From contig JADKGF010000002.1 in assembly GCA_016717105.1 (NCBI GenBank), positions 166,001 through 230,000 on the forward strand: a stretch of DNA of 64,000 bases. Reading direction: 5' to 3'. The translations under genes were made by a program, and so were the position numbers. The DNA comes from Saprospiraceae bacterium (GTDB taxonomy: Bacteria > Bacteroidota > Bacteroidia > Chitinophagales > Saprospiraceae). Positions 38,238 to 47,502 of this stretch are shown here, one piece after another (within the stretch, counting starts at the first letter, position 1; each line of letters begins with the position of its first letter). The notes beneath the pieces were generated by a model. It had not been told where the DNA came from. It was given only the letters and a program-made list of their open reading frames with translations, and ran no database searches.

Positions 38238-39293
38238 ATGACGACAAAAGGACTTTGGTGGAAAGTGGCAGGTGTAATAATTTTTATATTTGTCTTGATC
38301 GGTGGCTTGTGTGTCCCATTGCGTCCGGGTGTGACTAGTAGCCAACCAGCCAATGCTAAAAACGGAGACACCTTATTCATGAACGTCATAGGGTACAATA
38401 CGCATTTTAGTACTGCCAAAAATCAACGAGCATGGCTAAAACTGGACTCTATCCACGCTATCGCTGCCAAAGACTTTTTTGGTAAAAATGAAAATGAAGC
38501 AGTCATTACCTTTTATATACCTAAGGATCTTCCTACTTCAGAAAAAGTAAGACCATTGACACTCATCATCGACAATGAGTTAGACGGTGCATTCGTCCAA
38601 CCCAATGCCTTATTTCTCACGATCGAGGATAATCCAACGCAGTCCAGTTCGTCGTGGACACAGGCTGACTTAACCAACTTGAGTAAAGCTTCAGGCTTGA
38701 AATTTCCATATAGAAATATACTGAACGAAACTATAAGAAATACTTTTTTTCACGTCGCACTTTGGTTTGCAATGTTTATTTTGCTGATAGCGGGCTTATA
38801 TCATGCGATCATGTACTTGCGCACAGGAGATTATGATCACGATATTCAATCTGCATCATTTAATAGGATAGCCATTTTGTATGGGGTACTTGGCTTGTTG
38901 ACCGGATCAGTATGGGCAAAATTTACTTGGAATACATTCTGGACTACAGATGTCAAGCTCAATATGACAGCTATTGCCATGCTGATTTATTTGGCTTATC
39001 TGGTACTCCGAGGCTCATCAGCTGATCATGACCGTCGCGCCAAACTTGCAGCTTCATATACGATTTTTGCCTTTATAGCCTTGATTCCATTGGTATTTGT
39101 GATACCAAGGATGACAGATAGCCTACATCCTGGCAATGGTGGCAATCCAGCTTTAGGTGGCGAAGATTTGGATCATACCTTGAGACTCTTTTTCTATCCT
39201 TCAATCATTGCACTGAGTTTGTTGGGAACATGGATGGCATCACTTTTGATAAGGTATGAAAGACTAAAAGAAAAAATATTTTTAAAATCGTAA
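38238..39293 (+). CDS. ccmC: Cytochrome c biogenesis protein CcmC/CcsA family with large extracytoplasmic insertion
   Basis: 351 residues, longer than the usual ~220 for Bacteroidota CcmC. The first helix (VAGVIIFIFVLIGGLCVPL) is followed by about 125 mostly polar residues (about 30-155), including KNGDTLFMNVIGYNTHF, NEAVITFYIPKDLPTSEK and NALFLTIEDNPTQSSSSW. The canonical ILNETIRNTFFHVALWFAM comes next, then the remaining helices and the Trp-rich heme-handling segment GSVWAKFTWNTFWTTDVKLN, with conserved His residues (FHVALW, LDHTLRLFF). The family passes heme to CcmE. The insertion looks like an Ig-like beta domain but is not identified. Confidence 0.87.
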   Translation: MTTKGLWWKVAGVIIFIFVLIGGLCVPLRPGVTSSQPANAKNGDTLFMNVIGYNTHFSTAKNQRAWLKLDSIHAIAAKDFFGKNENEAVITFYIPKDLPTSEKVRPLTLIIDNELDGAFVQPNALFLTIEDNPTQSSSSWTQADLTNLSKASGLKFPYRNILNETIRNTFFHVALWFAMFILLIAGLYHAIMYLRTGDYDHDIQSASFNRIAILYGVLGLLTGSVWAKFTWNTFWTTDVKLNMTAIAMLIYLAYLVLRGSSADHDRRAKLAASYTIFAFIALIPLVFVIPRMTDSLHPGNGGNPALGGEDLDHTLRLFFYPSIIALSLLGTWMASLLIRYERLKEKIFLKS

Positions 39294-39311
39294 AAATAAC
39301 CGACACAATAG

Positions 39312-39542
39312 ATGAATAATCTCTTAAAAATAAAGAAATTTGTCGCCACAATCATCATCATGATGGCAAACATTGACCTTGTGTCAGGACAAAATTATCC
39401 ATCCGACTTTTTGAGAAGTACAGGAAAAATATATTCTGTGGCATTGGTAATTGCCATAATATTTATCGGAATTGTCTTCTTTTTATTCCGATTGGACAAT
39501 AAGCTAACCAAATTAGAAAATCATATTAAAAATGAGCAGTAA
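39312..39542 (+). CDS. CcmD-like small membrane protein
   Basis: 76 residues. The N-terminus resembles a signal peptide (KFVATIIIMMANIDLVSGQ), and one strong membrane helix follows (IYSVALVIAIIFIGIVFFLF), then a basic tail RLDNKLTKLENHIKNEQ. This arrangement (FLRSTGKIYSV, helix, RLDNKLTKLE) is characteristic of the CcmD family protein encoded after CcmC in Bacteroidota. It probably stabilises the CcmABC complex. It overlaps the next gene by 11 bases. Confidence 0.8.
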   Translation: MNNLLKIKKFVATIIIMMANIDLVSGQNYPSDFLRSTGKIYSVALVIAIIFIGIVFFLFRLDNKLTKLENHIKNEQ

Positions 39543-40950
39543 ACAAGCAAAGTTTTTTGAAAGTGTGCAAGCCAACTTCGATAGAGCGGCAGCACACACT
39601 GACATTCATCCGGGATTGTTACAGCAGATCAAGGTCTGTAATGCAGTCTATCAGATGAATTTTCCGGTGAAAATAGGTGATTCCTATCAAGTCATCGAAG
39701 CGTATAGAGTGCAGCATTCTCATCATAGATTGCCTACTAAAGGTGGTATCAGATTTAGCCACCTTGTAGATCAGGAAGAAGTGATGGCATTGGCTGCATT
39801 GATGACGTATAAATGTGCCATCGTAGATGTACCATTTGGTGGTGCCAAAGGTGGTGTAAAGGTAAGTCCAAGGTCATATACTGCCGAAGAACTCGAGCGT
39901 ATCACTAGAAGATACACCGTAGAGTTGATCCGCAAAAATTTCATAGGACCTAGTATCGATGTGCCTGCGCCAGATTATGGTACTGGTGAGCGCGAGATGG
40001 CTTGGATTCTTGATACTTATCAGACTTTCAAGGGTGGAGAGATAGACGCAGCAGGTTGTGTGACTGGTAAACCAGTTCGTCAAAACGGTATCAATGGTCG
40101 AACAGAAGCAACTGGACGTGGTGTATATTATGCCATCAGAGAAGTATTCAATGATGAATCACAACTCAAGCGTATCGGAGCTACCAAAGGTATTGCTGGT
40201 AAGACGATGGTCATTCAGGGCATGGGTAATGTAGGATCTTATACAGGACTTATCTCTCAGCAAGAAGGCGATGTCAAAATCATCGGTCTATCAGAAATGG
40301 AAGGTACGATCTACAGCGAAAAAGGCATCGACATGCAAGCTGCGCTGGATTACAGAAAAGCTAATGGTACCATCTTGGGTATGCCTGGAACAGTTACATT
40401 GAATGATCGTGGCGACTGGGCAGGAATAGAATGTGATATCTTAGTACCTGCAGCATTGGAATCTGTTATCACTGAAGATAATGCTCATATGGTAAAAGCC
40501 AAAGTGGTAGCCGAAGCCGCCAATGGACCTATCACTGCCGAAGGTGCAGATATTATCATCAAAAATGGTGGTATCATCATACCTGATATGTACTGTAACG
40601 CTGGTGGTGTGACTGTATCATATTTTGAGTGGCTCAAGAATCTATCCCACATGCGTTTCGGACGTATGGATAAAAGATTCAACCAAAATACTTATCAAAA
40701 TATCGTTACTACTTTCGAAGGACTGACAGGTAAGTCTATCAATGAGAAGGAGAAACAATTTATCACTCGTGGTGCTGAAGAAGTGGATCTTGTGCGTTCA
40801 GGATTAGAAGAAACGATGATCAACTCATACCATCAGATCATGGATGTGTATCACAATTATGAGAAAGTGGACAATCTCAGAGATGCCGCCTTCATATGCG
40901 CGCTCAATAAAGTAGCCAGTGATTATATGACATTGGGTGTATTCCCATAA
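39532..40950 (+). CDS. Glutamate dehydrogenase (Glu/Leu/Phe/Val dehydrogenase family)
   Basis: 472 residues, full length. It interconverts glutamate and 2-oxoglutarate plus ammonium. Motifs: HRLPTKGGIRFSHLVDQEEVMALAALMTYKCAIVDVPFGGAKGGV (substrate Lys residues), GPSIDVPAPDYGTGEREMAWI, TGRGVYYAIREV, the Rossmann VIQGMGNVGSYTG, ILVPAALESVIT and NAGGVTVSYFEWLKN. The start overlaps the ccmD-like gene by 11 bases, so it sits at the end of the ccm operon. A hairpin terminator follows. The specificity (NAD or NADP) is not decided here. Confidence 0.94.
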   Translation: MSSKQAKFFESVQANFDRAAAHTDIHPGLLQQIKVCNAVYQMNFPVKIGDSYQVIEAYRVQHSHHRLPTKGGIRFSHLVDQEEVMALAALMTYKCAIVDVPFGGAKGGVKVSPRSYTAEELERITRRYTVELIRKNFIGPSIDVPAPDYGTGEREMAWILDTYQTFKGGEIDAAGCVTGKPVRQNGINGRTEATGRGVYYAIREVFNDESQLKRIGATKGIAGKTMVIQGMGNVGSYTGLISQQEGDVKIIGLSEMEGTIYSEKGIDMQAALDYRKANGTILGMPGTVTLNDRGDWAGIECDILVPAALESVITEDNAHMVKAKVVAEAANGPITAEGADIIIKNGGIIIPDMYCNAGGVTVSYFEWLKNLSHMRFGRMDKRFNQNTYQNIVTTFEGLTGKSINEKEKQFITRGAEEVDLVRSGLEETMINSYHQIMDVYHNYEKVDNLRDAAFICALNKVASDYMTLGVFP

Positions 40951-40972
40951 TAGGTTTTAGTAAATAAATGGT

Positions 40973-41005
40973 AAAAAGGGTAGCAGCGATGTTACCCTTT
41001 TTTGT
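40973..41005 (+). terminator. Rho-independent terminator of the ccm/glutamate dehydrogenase operon
   Basis: AAAAAGGGTA (40973-40982) pairs with TACCCTTTTT (40993-41002) and is followed by further T residues. Confidence 0.8.
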
Positions 41006-41132
41006 TTGCCACAATTTTGTTGTGCTTTTAAGTGCCCAAAACTGCAATATCCGAATTAAATATTTCGCTTTATTACGTTAGATATTTTTTATTGTGAAAT
41101 TTCATTTTATAAAAATAAAATTGTATAAATGC

Positions 41133-41163
41133 TTGACTATATGGATATAAAAGTTTATATTTG
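41133..41163 (+). promoter_or_regulatory. Canonical Bacteroidota promoter (TTG-N20-TATATTTG) of the Cys-rich lipoprotein gene
   Basis: TTG at 41133-41135 and TATATTTG at 41156-41163 are 20 bases apart, the best-formed promoter in the window. The expected transcript start is about 25 bases before the ATG at 41195. Confidence 0.65.
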
Positions 41164-41194
41164 TACTATTATTTAAACTTATAAAAATTTCATC

Positions 41195-41966
41195 ATGAAA
41201 ACAGTACAAAAACAGTACAAAAACAGTTAATCAAAATCTAAGCACTTTCAGAAGTTTGCTTAGACACCTTTATCTTATGGTAATCCCGCTATTATTTTTG
41301 TTTGTTACATCTTGTAATGAACAAAATGTTGACGAAACCTTACTGGAAAACCAGAAAGTTGAAATAAGAACAAGTGACTGTGAAGATTTAGGACAGGATC
41401 CAACCTGCATTACTATTCCTAGAACAGGAACATATGTAATTAGTGGGTGCACTGTATATGTTTCATACACTTTACGTAAATGTGGAACTTCTACTTTTAC
41501 TATAAGAGATTTCGATTACGATTTAGCAAATTCTCCTGCATGTAATACCATCCGCCAACAATGGAGTGCATTATTTAATATGTCAAGTTTAGATGCAAAT
41601 GAAGCGATGAATGATTTTTATAGAAATTTGAGTATTATGGTGGAAGATTATGAGTTTAGTCAATTAGACCCTAATTTGTATCCTTGTCCTTCGAATAATG
41701 CGACTTGGTCATGGATAGAAACATATTGTCACACTATATGTAATAAAAAACATGAAGGAGATGGTGATCAAGATTTAAATCAAGTTGTATGCGGCTATTC
41801 TTGTTGTATAAGATCAACATCATTCTGTTTTGAAACCGGAGTACCAAAAAGAACAGATGTGCAAATTAACGATTTAAGTGATGAGTGCGACCCTGTTATG
41901 TTTATTGCGTGCCCTAATGGCTCTTATAATCCGAATATATGTCAAAAATCTTGTGCTAGATTGTAA
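41195..41966 (+). CDS. Cys-rich exported lipoprotein with repeat-shifted start
   Basis: From the promoter-proximal ATG (41195) the frame stops after 11 codons because of the tandem 11-bp repeat. Without the two full copies it would read MKTVNQNLSTFRSLLRHL and then YLMVIPLLFLFVTSCNEQ, a normal lipoprotein signal with lipobox FVTSC. As sequenced, the body is only reachable from a TTG at 41256 or the ATG at 41277. The mature part is about 215 residues and holds 16 more cysteines (for example EDLGQDPTC, SGCTVYV, YCHTICNKK, VVCGYSCC, ICQKSC), suggesting a disulfide-rich surface protein. I do not recognise a family. A hairpin lies just after the stop. Confidence 0.7.
41198..41227 (+). repeat. Tandem 11-bp repeat (ACAAAAACAGT, 2.7 copies) at the start of the lipoprotein gene
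   Basis: Full copies occupy 41206-41216 and 41217-41227, with the last 8 bases of a copy at 41198-41205, directly after the ATG at 41195. Since 11 is not a multiple of 3, copy number sets the reading frame. With zero full copies the ATG reads straight into the lipoprotein; with the two seen here it stops after 11 codons. Confidence 0.75.
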
Positions 41967-41974
41967 CTTGTTTT

Positions 41975-42008
41975 AGATAAGCAGGAAAAGTTAATTTCCT
42001 GCTTATCT
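41975..42008 (+). terminator. Hairpin after the lipoprotein gene
   Basis: A perfect 14-bp stem (41975-41988 with 41995-42008, core GATAAGCAGGAAA) has a 6-nt loop. The downstream T tract is weak, so termination is likely but not certain. Confidence 0.6.
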
Positions 42009-42091
42009 ATCATATAAATTATTATTGGATAATATTTACTAAACTCAATATATATTAATATCATTTCTTAATCTATTAAAACTTTAATTAA

Positions 42092-43721
42092 ATGAAAAGA
42101 AAATTATTCTTACTATTGATTGATTCTCTTCTTTTGGGATTTGTTTGTATTGCACAGACTCAATTGCCAAAAAATAAATATGAAAAACTCACCTTCAAAA
42201 ATATCAGCCCAGAGTGGTATGAAGTATGTTATGACGATTTGGCAAAAGATGGAACTACAACTGATGGTTACAATAATTTCCTAAAAATCCTTGGACTTGA
42301 ACCACTTATCGTCGGTGATAAAATATATCAGGCCTTTCATAGCAGTCTCTCTGCAGCAAAAAATTCCTATATCCAATGCCGTTCCTTAAGCACAGGTCAG
42401 CTTATATGGCAGACCAGATATGCCTATGATGACGATGAAACGCAAGAGATAGCAAGGTTGCTCCGAATGAATCAAGATGGCAATTTAGAAGTTTTTGGGC
42501 TGAAAAGAATCCATCCCAATTTACCAACTGATAATGGAATTTATACTTTGGACAATATCCTGACCCATAGAGTATATAATAGTCAAAACGGTGACTTGAT
42601 TTCGTTGTTTCACCGAGATTTGGATGATCCAGATTCATTTCAAATGCAACATGCTTTTAATAAATGGCACGATTTTTCTTATATATTTTATGAAGATACT
42701 TATCTTCAAATCCTAGAAAAACCTAGAAATCTAGGCTTGTCATTGAAAAGTTCCAAAATAGATTTCTCTGGAAAACTGATCGAAGAGCCTATAATAAAAG
42801 AACAGCCTTATATAGCGAGATTTTTCAATATAACCCGGATATCCAAGGATACTTTACTCGCCATAGGCTATGATTATAAAAGTTTGAGCTTATACTTCAG
42901 ATACATGAAGCCCAATCTGGAAGTAATAGAAGACATCATTTATCCTACTGATTCTACTGGCTTTTGGAATTTTGAGTTGTTAGATATATCAAAAGATAAA
43001 AGTAAATTCTTAATGAGCAACCAATTAAGTACTACAGATTCGTTTCCATGGCCTTATTTAGAATTATATGTTTTTGACCGCAAAGGCAAGGTATTAAAAA
43101 AGGCAAGTTTACCAGAAAATGATTTAAACATTTTTGTATTGGATTAGAAGGAGATAATGATTTTTTGTTTATTCACTGTACAATGCAAGAAAGAGGCCCG
43201 AAGGAGGCGTAAAATCGGCTTTAAATATCATAAAAGTATCAGAAACGAGTAGTGATGTGTTAAAAAGTATTACATCAGTTGATTCTTTGAAAATCATCAA
43301 TTTTACAAGTAAATTAGACTTTGACGATAAAAGACTTGTTATTTCTTTTGAAGAAAGTGCCTATTACCACACTTTTGGCACAAGTTATAAATGGGATGAT
43401 AATGCTAGAGCACAAGGTATGATGTTGATAAATAAGCAAGACTTAGGTTTATTACCTTCTGCTGTTGATGATGGAGATTTTTCTGATGCTACAATTTTAC
43501 TCCCAAATCCTGTCACAGATGCCCCCACGATTCGGTTTGCTACGCCATACAAAGGATTGATCTCGCTCTCAGATATAAGTGGTCGGACCGTGATGGTGCG
43601 GGACGTCACCGACTTATCGGAAGAAGTCAATATAGATATGTCCTACTTAGCATCAGGCATATACATCGTCCGTTTGCCACAGCACATATCAGGTAGATCG
43701 TATAAGGTGGTAAAGATGTAA
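42092..43721 (+). CDS. Exported T9SS cargo protein of unknown function (two frameshifts in this sequence)
   Basis: The signal peptide is MKRKLFLLLIDSLLLGFVCIAQ. The body is a beta-rich, probably propeller-like domain (SYIQCRSLSTGQLIWQTRYAY; LYFRYMKPNLEVIEDI; LYVFDRKGKVLKKASLPE). The frame breaks at 43144-43145, where one added T gives FVLDLEGDNDFLFIHCTMQERG, and again at 43197-43199, where one added C gives ERGPEGGVKSALNIIKV. It then runs to 43721. The end (ILLPNPVTDAPTIRF ... YLASGIYIVRL) is a T9SS type A sorting domain. The corrected length is about 543 residues. Family and function are not recognised. Both breaks look like single-base deletions in short homopolymers. Confidence 0.72.
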
Positions 43722-43845
43722 GAACCGGTGTCTAAGCGACATTTTACCAAAATATTTTAAGAATTTTCATCAAAATATTGTTACAAAAGACTAATTTCAT
43801 ACTCTTAATGTTATTGGTACAATAATTGCCTATAATACATAGCAC

Positions 43846-46182
43846 ATGAGAGTAGTTTTTACGATAATATTCGGATATTGGCTTGGTTTGGCTTTTGGCC
43901 AGCAACCACCTATCTGTGGCAATAATCCTGCCATGACCTCGTTTTGCGCTCAAGCGTGTATCATCTGCGACATTGATGGATTTACAGGTAGGAATAATAG
44001 CTCGATAAAAGGACAGGCGCCACCAGACTTTTGTACATCATACGTCCACCATATGCAATGGATAGGATTTATAGCAGGAACATCTACATTGACACTTGAG
44101 GTGAAAGTATCTAATTGCGCTCGCAACAATGGTTTGGAGATTGGATTATACGAAAGCTTAGATTGCCAGACATTCAGAAGGATAAGTGACTGCGATACCG
44201 ATATCCAACCAGGAGAAACACGCGTCTTCAAGAATACTGTGCCGCTTACCATCGGGCAGTACTATTATTTTGTCATGGATGGCAGCGACGATGATATATG
44301 TGATTGGACTATCAAGGTAACCGAAGGCTCAACTAAGGTAGCACCACTAGAAATTGCCCCAGAAATCACCTTTCCCGACGAAATCTGTCAAAACGAAGTA
44401 TTTGAAATGACTACGCCTGGTCTTGTGGGTGCTACATTTTACAATTGGTCTATAGATGGCAGCCCATTCAAAAGCGGTACATCTGTCAATCACTCGCTTG
44501 GAGTACCAGGTAACTACAAGGTTTGTTTGGATGCATCCAATGTGTGTGATCAGGCACCGCAAGCTTGCAAAAACATAAAAGTGCTGCCTGTACCAAGAGA
44601 TACGATACATCAAGAGCTTTGTTTTGGTCAATGTTTTACTTACTTGGGCAAGGAATACTGTCAGTCTGGTATGTTTGACAATGTCCTGCAAGCATCCAAT
44701 GGTTGTGACAGCGTGGTAACATTGGCATTAGCCATAAAAGATCAGATAATCAGCACATCGGATATCAAAATCTGTGAAGGTGACACCATTAGCATTGGCA
44801 ATGGTAAGTTTTATACTGCTGGCAAACATGAACTTGTCATAAAAAATCAAGAAGGCTGCGATATTTATATGACTTTAAATATCAATGTCATCGTTTGTAA
44901 TATCCTTAGCGAAACAGAAATGACTCCTGTTGTGTGTAATGGCGAAAAAACCGGGTCGTTGAAATTCAAGATTGATGCCGGTACACCGCCGTTTACATAT
45001 AGTGGCTACAAAGTAGAAAATTCATCGGTTACTTTTTCTGGCAATATTTCTGGTATTACAGATTGGACTACCATTTCGGGGCTGGATGAAGGCAATTATA
45101 CCATTATCATTAATGATTTGCACGGCAATAGTAAAGTGATCAATCAGTTTGTAGCACAACCTTCAAAACTAGGTTTGGACTACACCGTTGCTTTATATAA
45201 TGGATTTGGTGTGCGTTGTTTTGGTGCTGAAGATGGATCTATCACTTGGAATCCTTCAGGAGGTACACCACCATATTCCATAGATCATGCATTTACATCG
45301 CAAGGAGATTATATGATCACTTCGCTTGCTGCCGGTACTTACCATACGACCATTACGGATACCAACGGTTGCATTACCGAAGTCACAGCTGTCATCACAT
45401 CTCCGGAGAAGCTCATCGTTCAGACAGAAAAGACGAATCCAGATTGTTCAGGACCCGAAACAGGAAGTCTTTCCTTATCTGCTGTCAGTGGCGGAGTAGC
45501 ACCATATTCTTATACATTAGACAACCGAGCCTGGCCTGGAGTAGAACCAAAAAAAGATCTCAAAGAAGGTATTTACACCTTGGTCACCAAAGACAATAAT
45601 GGGTGCATAGTAGTGACAACAGATACACTGATAGCTGCAATAATTCCTGCAATAGATATTAATACCAATATACAAACCATCAATCTTGGTGATAGCATCA
45701 CATTAAGTGCATTTTGTTCTGTAGAAGTTGTTCAAATCCAGTGGACGCCAGCAGAATTCATAGCTTGTTCTACCTGTCTTACGACAAAAGCTCAGCCGAT
45801 TTCAGATCAAAAATATACACTTGTAGTCATCTCTAAAGACGGTTGTGAAACATCCGCAACAACAGAAGTCAGGGTGACAAAAAATCGAAGTTTTGTAATC
45901 TCAGATATCATCACACCGGATGGAAATGGGATCAACGACAAGATCAGATACCTTGCAGGAAATGATGTTTCGAAATTAGAATACATCAAAATTTATGATC
46001 GTTGGGGCAATTTAGTCTATATCTCCGAAAATATACCAGCTTCTGGTGTTACGGACTTGGATTGGAATGCAGATTTTCATGGTCTGCCTTTGCAAAATGG
46101 AGTTTTCACCTTGATAGCTTCAGTATCTTACATCGATAATGAAGTCATCCTATATAAGGGAAGTCTGACTATTCTAAGATAA
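43846..46182 (+). CDS. T9SS type B-sorted surface protein with SprB-like repeats
   Basis: 778 residues with a signal peptide (MRVVFTIIFGYWLGLAFGQ). The N-terminal ~150 residues are Cys-rich (CGNNPAMTSFCAQACIICD). A PKD-like module follows (YNWSIDGSPFKSGTSVNHS), then SprB-type repeats (CFGAEDGSITWNPSGGTPPYS; TDTNGCITEV; GSLSLSAVSGGVAPYSYTLD; TKDNNGCIVV). The C-terminus is the gliding-motility-associated (type B) sorting domain: ISDIITPDGNGINDKIRY, YDRWGNLVY and LQNGVFTLI. Such proteins are exported by T9SS and include adhesins. It is unbroken. It ends 11 bases before the stop of the convergent sigma-54 regulator gene. Confidence 0.85.
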   Translation: MRVVFTIIFGYWLGLAFGQQPPICGNNPAMTSFCAQACIICDIDGFTGRNNSSIKGQAPPDFCTSYVHHMQWIGFIAGTSTLTLEVKVSNCARNNGLEIGLYESLDCQTFRRISDCDTDIQPGETRVFKNTVPLTIGQYYYFVMDGSDDDICDWTIKVTEGSTKVAPLEIAPEITFPDEICQNEVFEMTTPGLVGATFYNWSIDGSPFKSGTSVNHSLGVPGNYKVCLDASNVCDQAPQACKNIKVLPVPRDTIHQELCFGQCFTYLGKEYCQSGMFDNVLQASNGCDSVVTLALAIKDQIISTSDIKICEGDTISIGNGKFYTAGKHELVIKNQEGCDIYMTLNINVIVCNILSETEMTPVVCNGEKTGSLKFKIDAGTPPFTYSGYKVENSSVTFSGNISGITDWTTISGLDEGNYTIIINDLHGNSKVINQFVAQPSKLGLDYTVALYNGFGVRCFGAEDGSITWNPSGGTPPYSIDHAFTSQGDYMITSLAAGTYHTTITDTNGCITEVTAVITSPEKLIVQTEKTNPDCSGPETGSLSLSAVSGGVAPYSYTLDNRAWPGVEPKKDLKEGIYTLVTKDNNGCIVVTTDTLIAAIIPAIDINTNIQTINLGDSITLSAFCSVEVVQIQWTPAEFIACSTCLTTKAQPISDQKYTLVVISKDGCETSATTEVRVTKNRSFVISDIITPDGNGINDKIRYLAGNDVSKLEYIKIYDRWGNLVYISENIPASGVTDLDWNADFHGLPLQNGVFTLIASVSYIDNEVILYKGSLTILR

Positions 46183-46193
46183 ATCCAATATTT

Positions 46194-47469
46194 TTAATCT
46201 GGAATATTGTATTCCTTGATTTTTCTGTACAATGTTCGCTCAGAAATGCCCAATTCGTCTGCGGCATCTTTGCGTCTATTGTTGAATTTCTTAAGTGCTT
46301 TACGAATCATGCCTTTTTTCCATTTCTTCGATGGATAGGATTTCTTCTACATCTTCTGTTTCATTGTAACCAGATCCAGATTTACCAGACAAAATGATGG
46401 GTCTATTGCTATCATAGGATCCATATTTGTCATCCTGATCATCCTCATTTCTACGGTCAAATATCTTTCTATGGCCAGCATCATTCCCAAATCCTTGCAT
46501 GTTTTTGAGTGCGCTGATATCGGGCAAAGTGAGATCATTTGCCCTGACCAACTCGAAGATCAAGGATTTTACATCGCTAAGATCGCTTTTCATTTCCAAC
46601 AAAAATTTGAATAAAATTTCTCTTTCCTGATAGCCAGATTCATTATTGATGGCGAAGTCACTTCCTTTGCTTGGAAGCAACCTGTTTTTGATCTGTGGTG
46701 CCAATTCTACAAGTGTTTCTGCATCGATTTCCTTTTGGTCCACGAGCACACTTAGTTGTTCCACCATGTTTTTTAGCTCACGTATATTGCCCGGCCAGCG
46801 ATAATTTTCGAGAATTAATTTGGCTTCCGGTGTAAGTGTGATCGAGTCAGATCGATATTTTTCGGCAAAATCACCTGAAAATTTTCTAAAAAGCATGTAA
46901 ATATCTTCTCTCCTTTCATGCAATGCAGGAACTCTGATCGGTACGGTATTTAGCCAGTAGTACAAATCTTCTCTAAATTTGCCCGCATGGATTTTCTCTT
47001 CTAGATTTACATTGGTTGCTGCTACAACACGTACATCGGTATTGAGTACTTTGGAAGATCCTACGCGTAGGAACTCGCCACTTTCTAAGATTCTAAGCAA
47101 GTATGCTTGTGTGTCTAATGGCATTTCGCCTATTTCATCAAGAAAAATAGTACCGCCATTGACCGTCTCAAAATAACCTTTTCTTTCTGTAACAGCACCA
47201 GTAAATGATCCTTTTTCGTGACCAAATAGCTCTGAATTTATTGTGCCTGGAGGAATGGCTCCACAGTTGATCGCTATGAAATTATTGTGCTTACGCAATG
47301 AAAGTTCGTGGATAATCCTGCTGAATATCTCTTTACCTACACCACTTTCGCCTTGGATCAATACGGACAAGTCGGTAGTTGCGACTCTCATAGCCGTATT
47401 TAGTGCTCTTTCGAGCAATGGTGACCGACCTATAATCCCGAATCTCTGTTTTACGCCTTGTATATTCAA
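46194..47469 (-). CDS. Sigma-54-dependent transcriptional activator (frameshifted near the 3' end)
   Basis: An AAA+ enhancer-binding protein without a receiver domain. It shows Walker A GESGVGKEIFSR, the sigma-54 contact loop GSFTGAVTERKG, Walker B TIFLDEIGEMPLDTQ and the second region of homology (WPGNIRELKN). The frame breaks at the T6 run 46314-46319 (plus strand). Removing one base gives SIEEMEKGMIRKALKKFNNRRKDA and then the Fis-type helix-turn-helix ADELGISERTLYRKIKEYNI, ending at 46194. The corrected length is about 424 residues. The start is TTG at 47469, since an in-frame stop lies just upstream. It is encoded downstream of miaB, as in many Bacteroidota. Its presence implies sigma-54 promoters in this genome. 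Confidence 0.9.
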
Positions 47470-47502
47470 TCTAAATTATTTGTACGTTGATTTTATGATA
47501 TA

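Noticed and set aside
9791..41120. Shared AT-rich string (AAATTTCATTTTATAA) near 9796 and 41097, considered as a dispersed regulatory repeat
   Set aside because: Sixteen low-complexity bases in two AT-rich intergenic regions can match by chance, and no longer homology surrounds them.
41198..41227. The 11-bp tandem repeat considered as the start of a CRISPR array
   Set aside because: The units are directly adjacent without spacers, far too short, and no cas genes are present.
43840..43860. TATAAT-like sequence before the T9SS type B gene considered as a sigma-70 promoter
   Set aside because: No -35 element at a sensible distance, and the lineage uses TAnnTTTG boxes; AT-rich DNA gives such matches easily.
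45246..45599. Plus-strand frame of 117 codons within the SprB-repeat protein
   Set aside because: It lies in another frame of an intact gene with continuous repeat structure; the Arg/Ser/His-rich translation has no family features.
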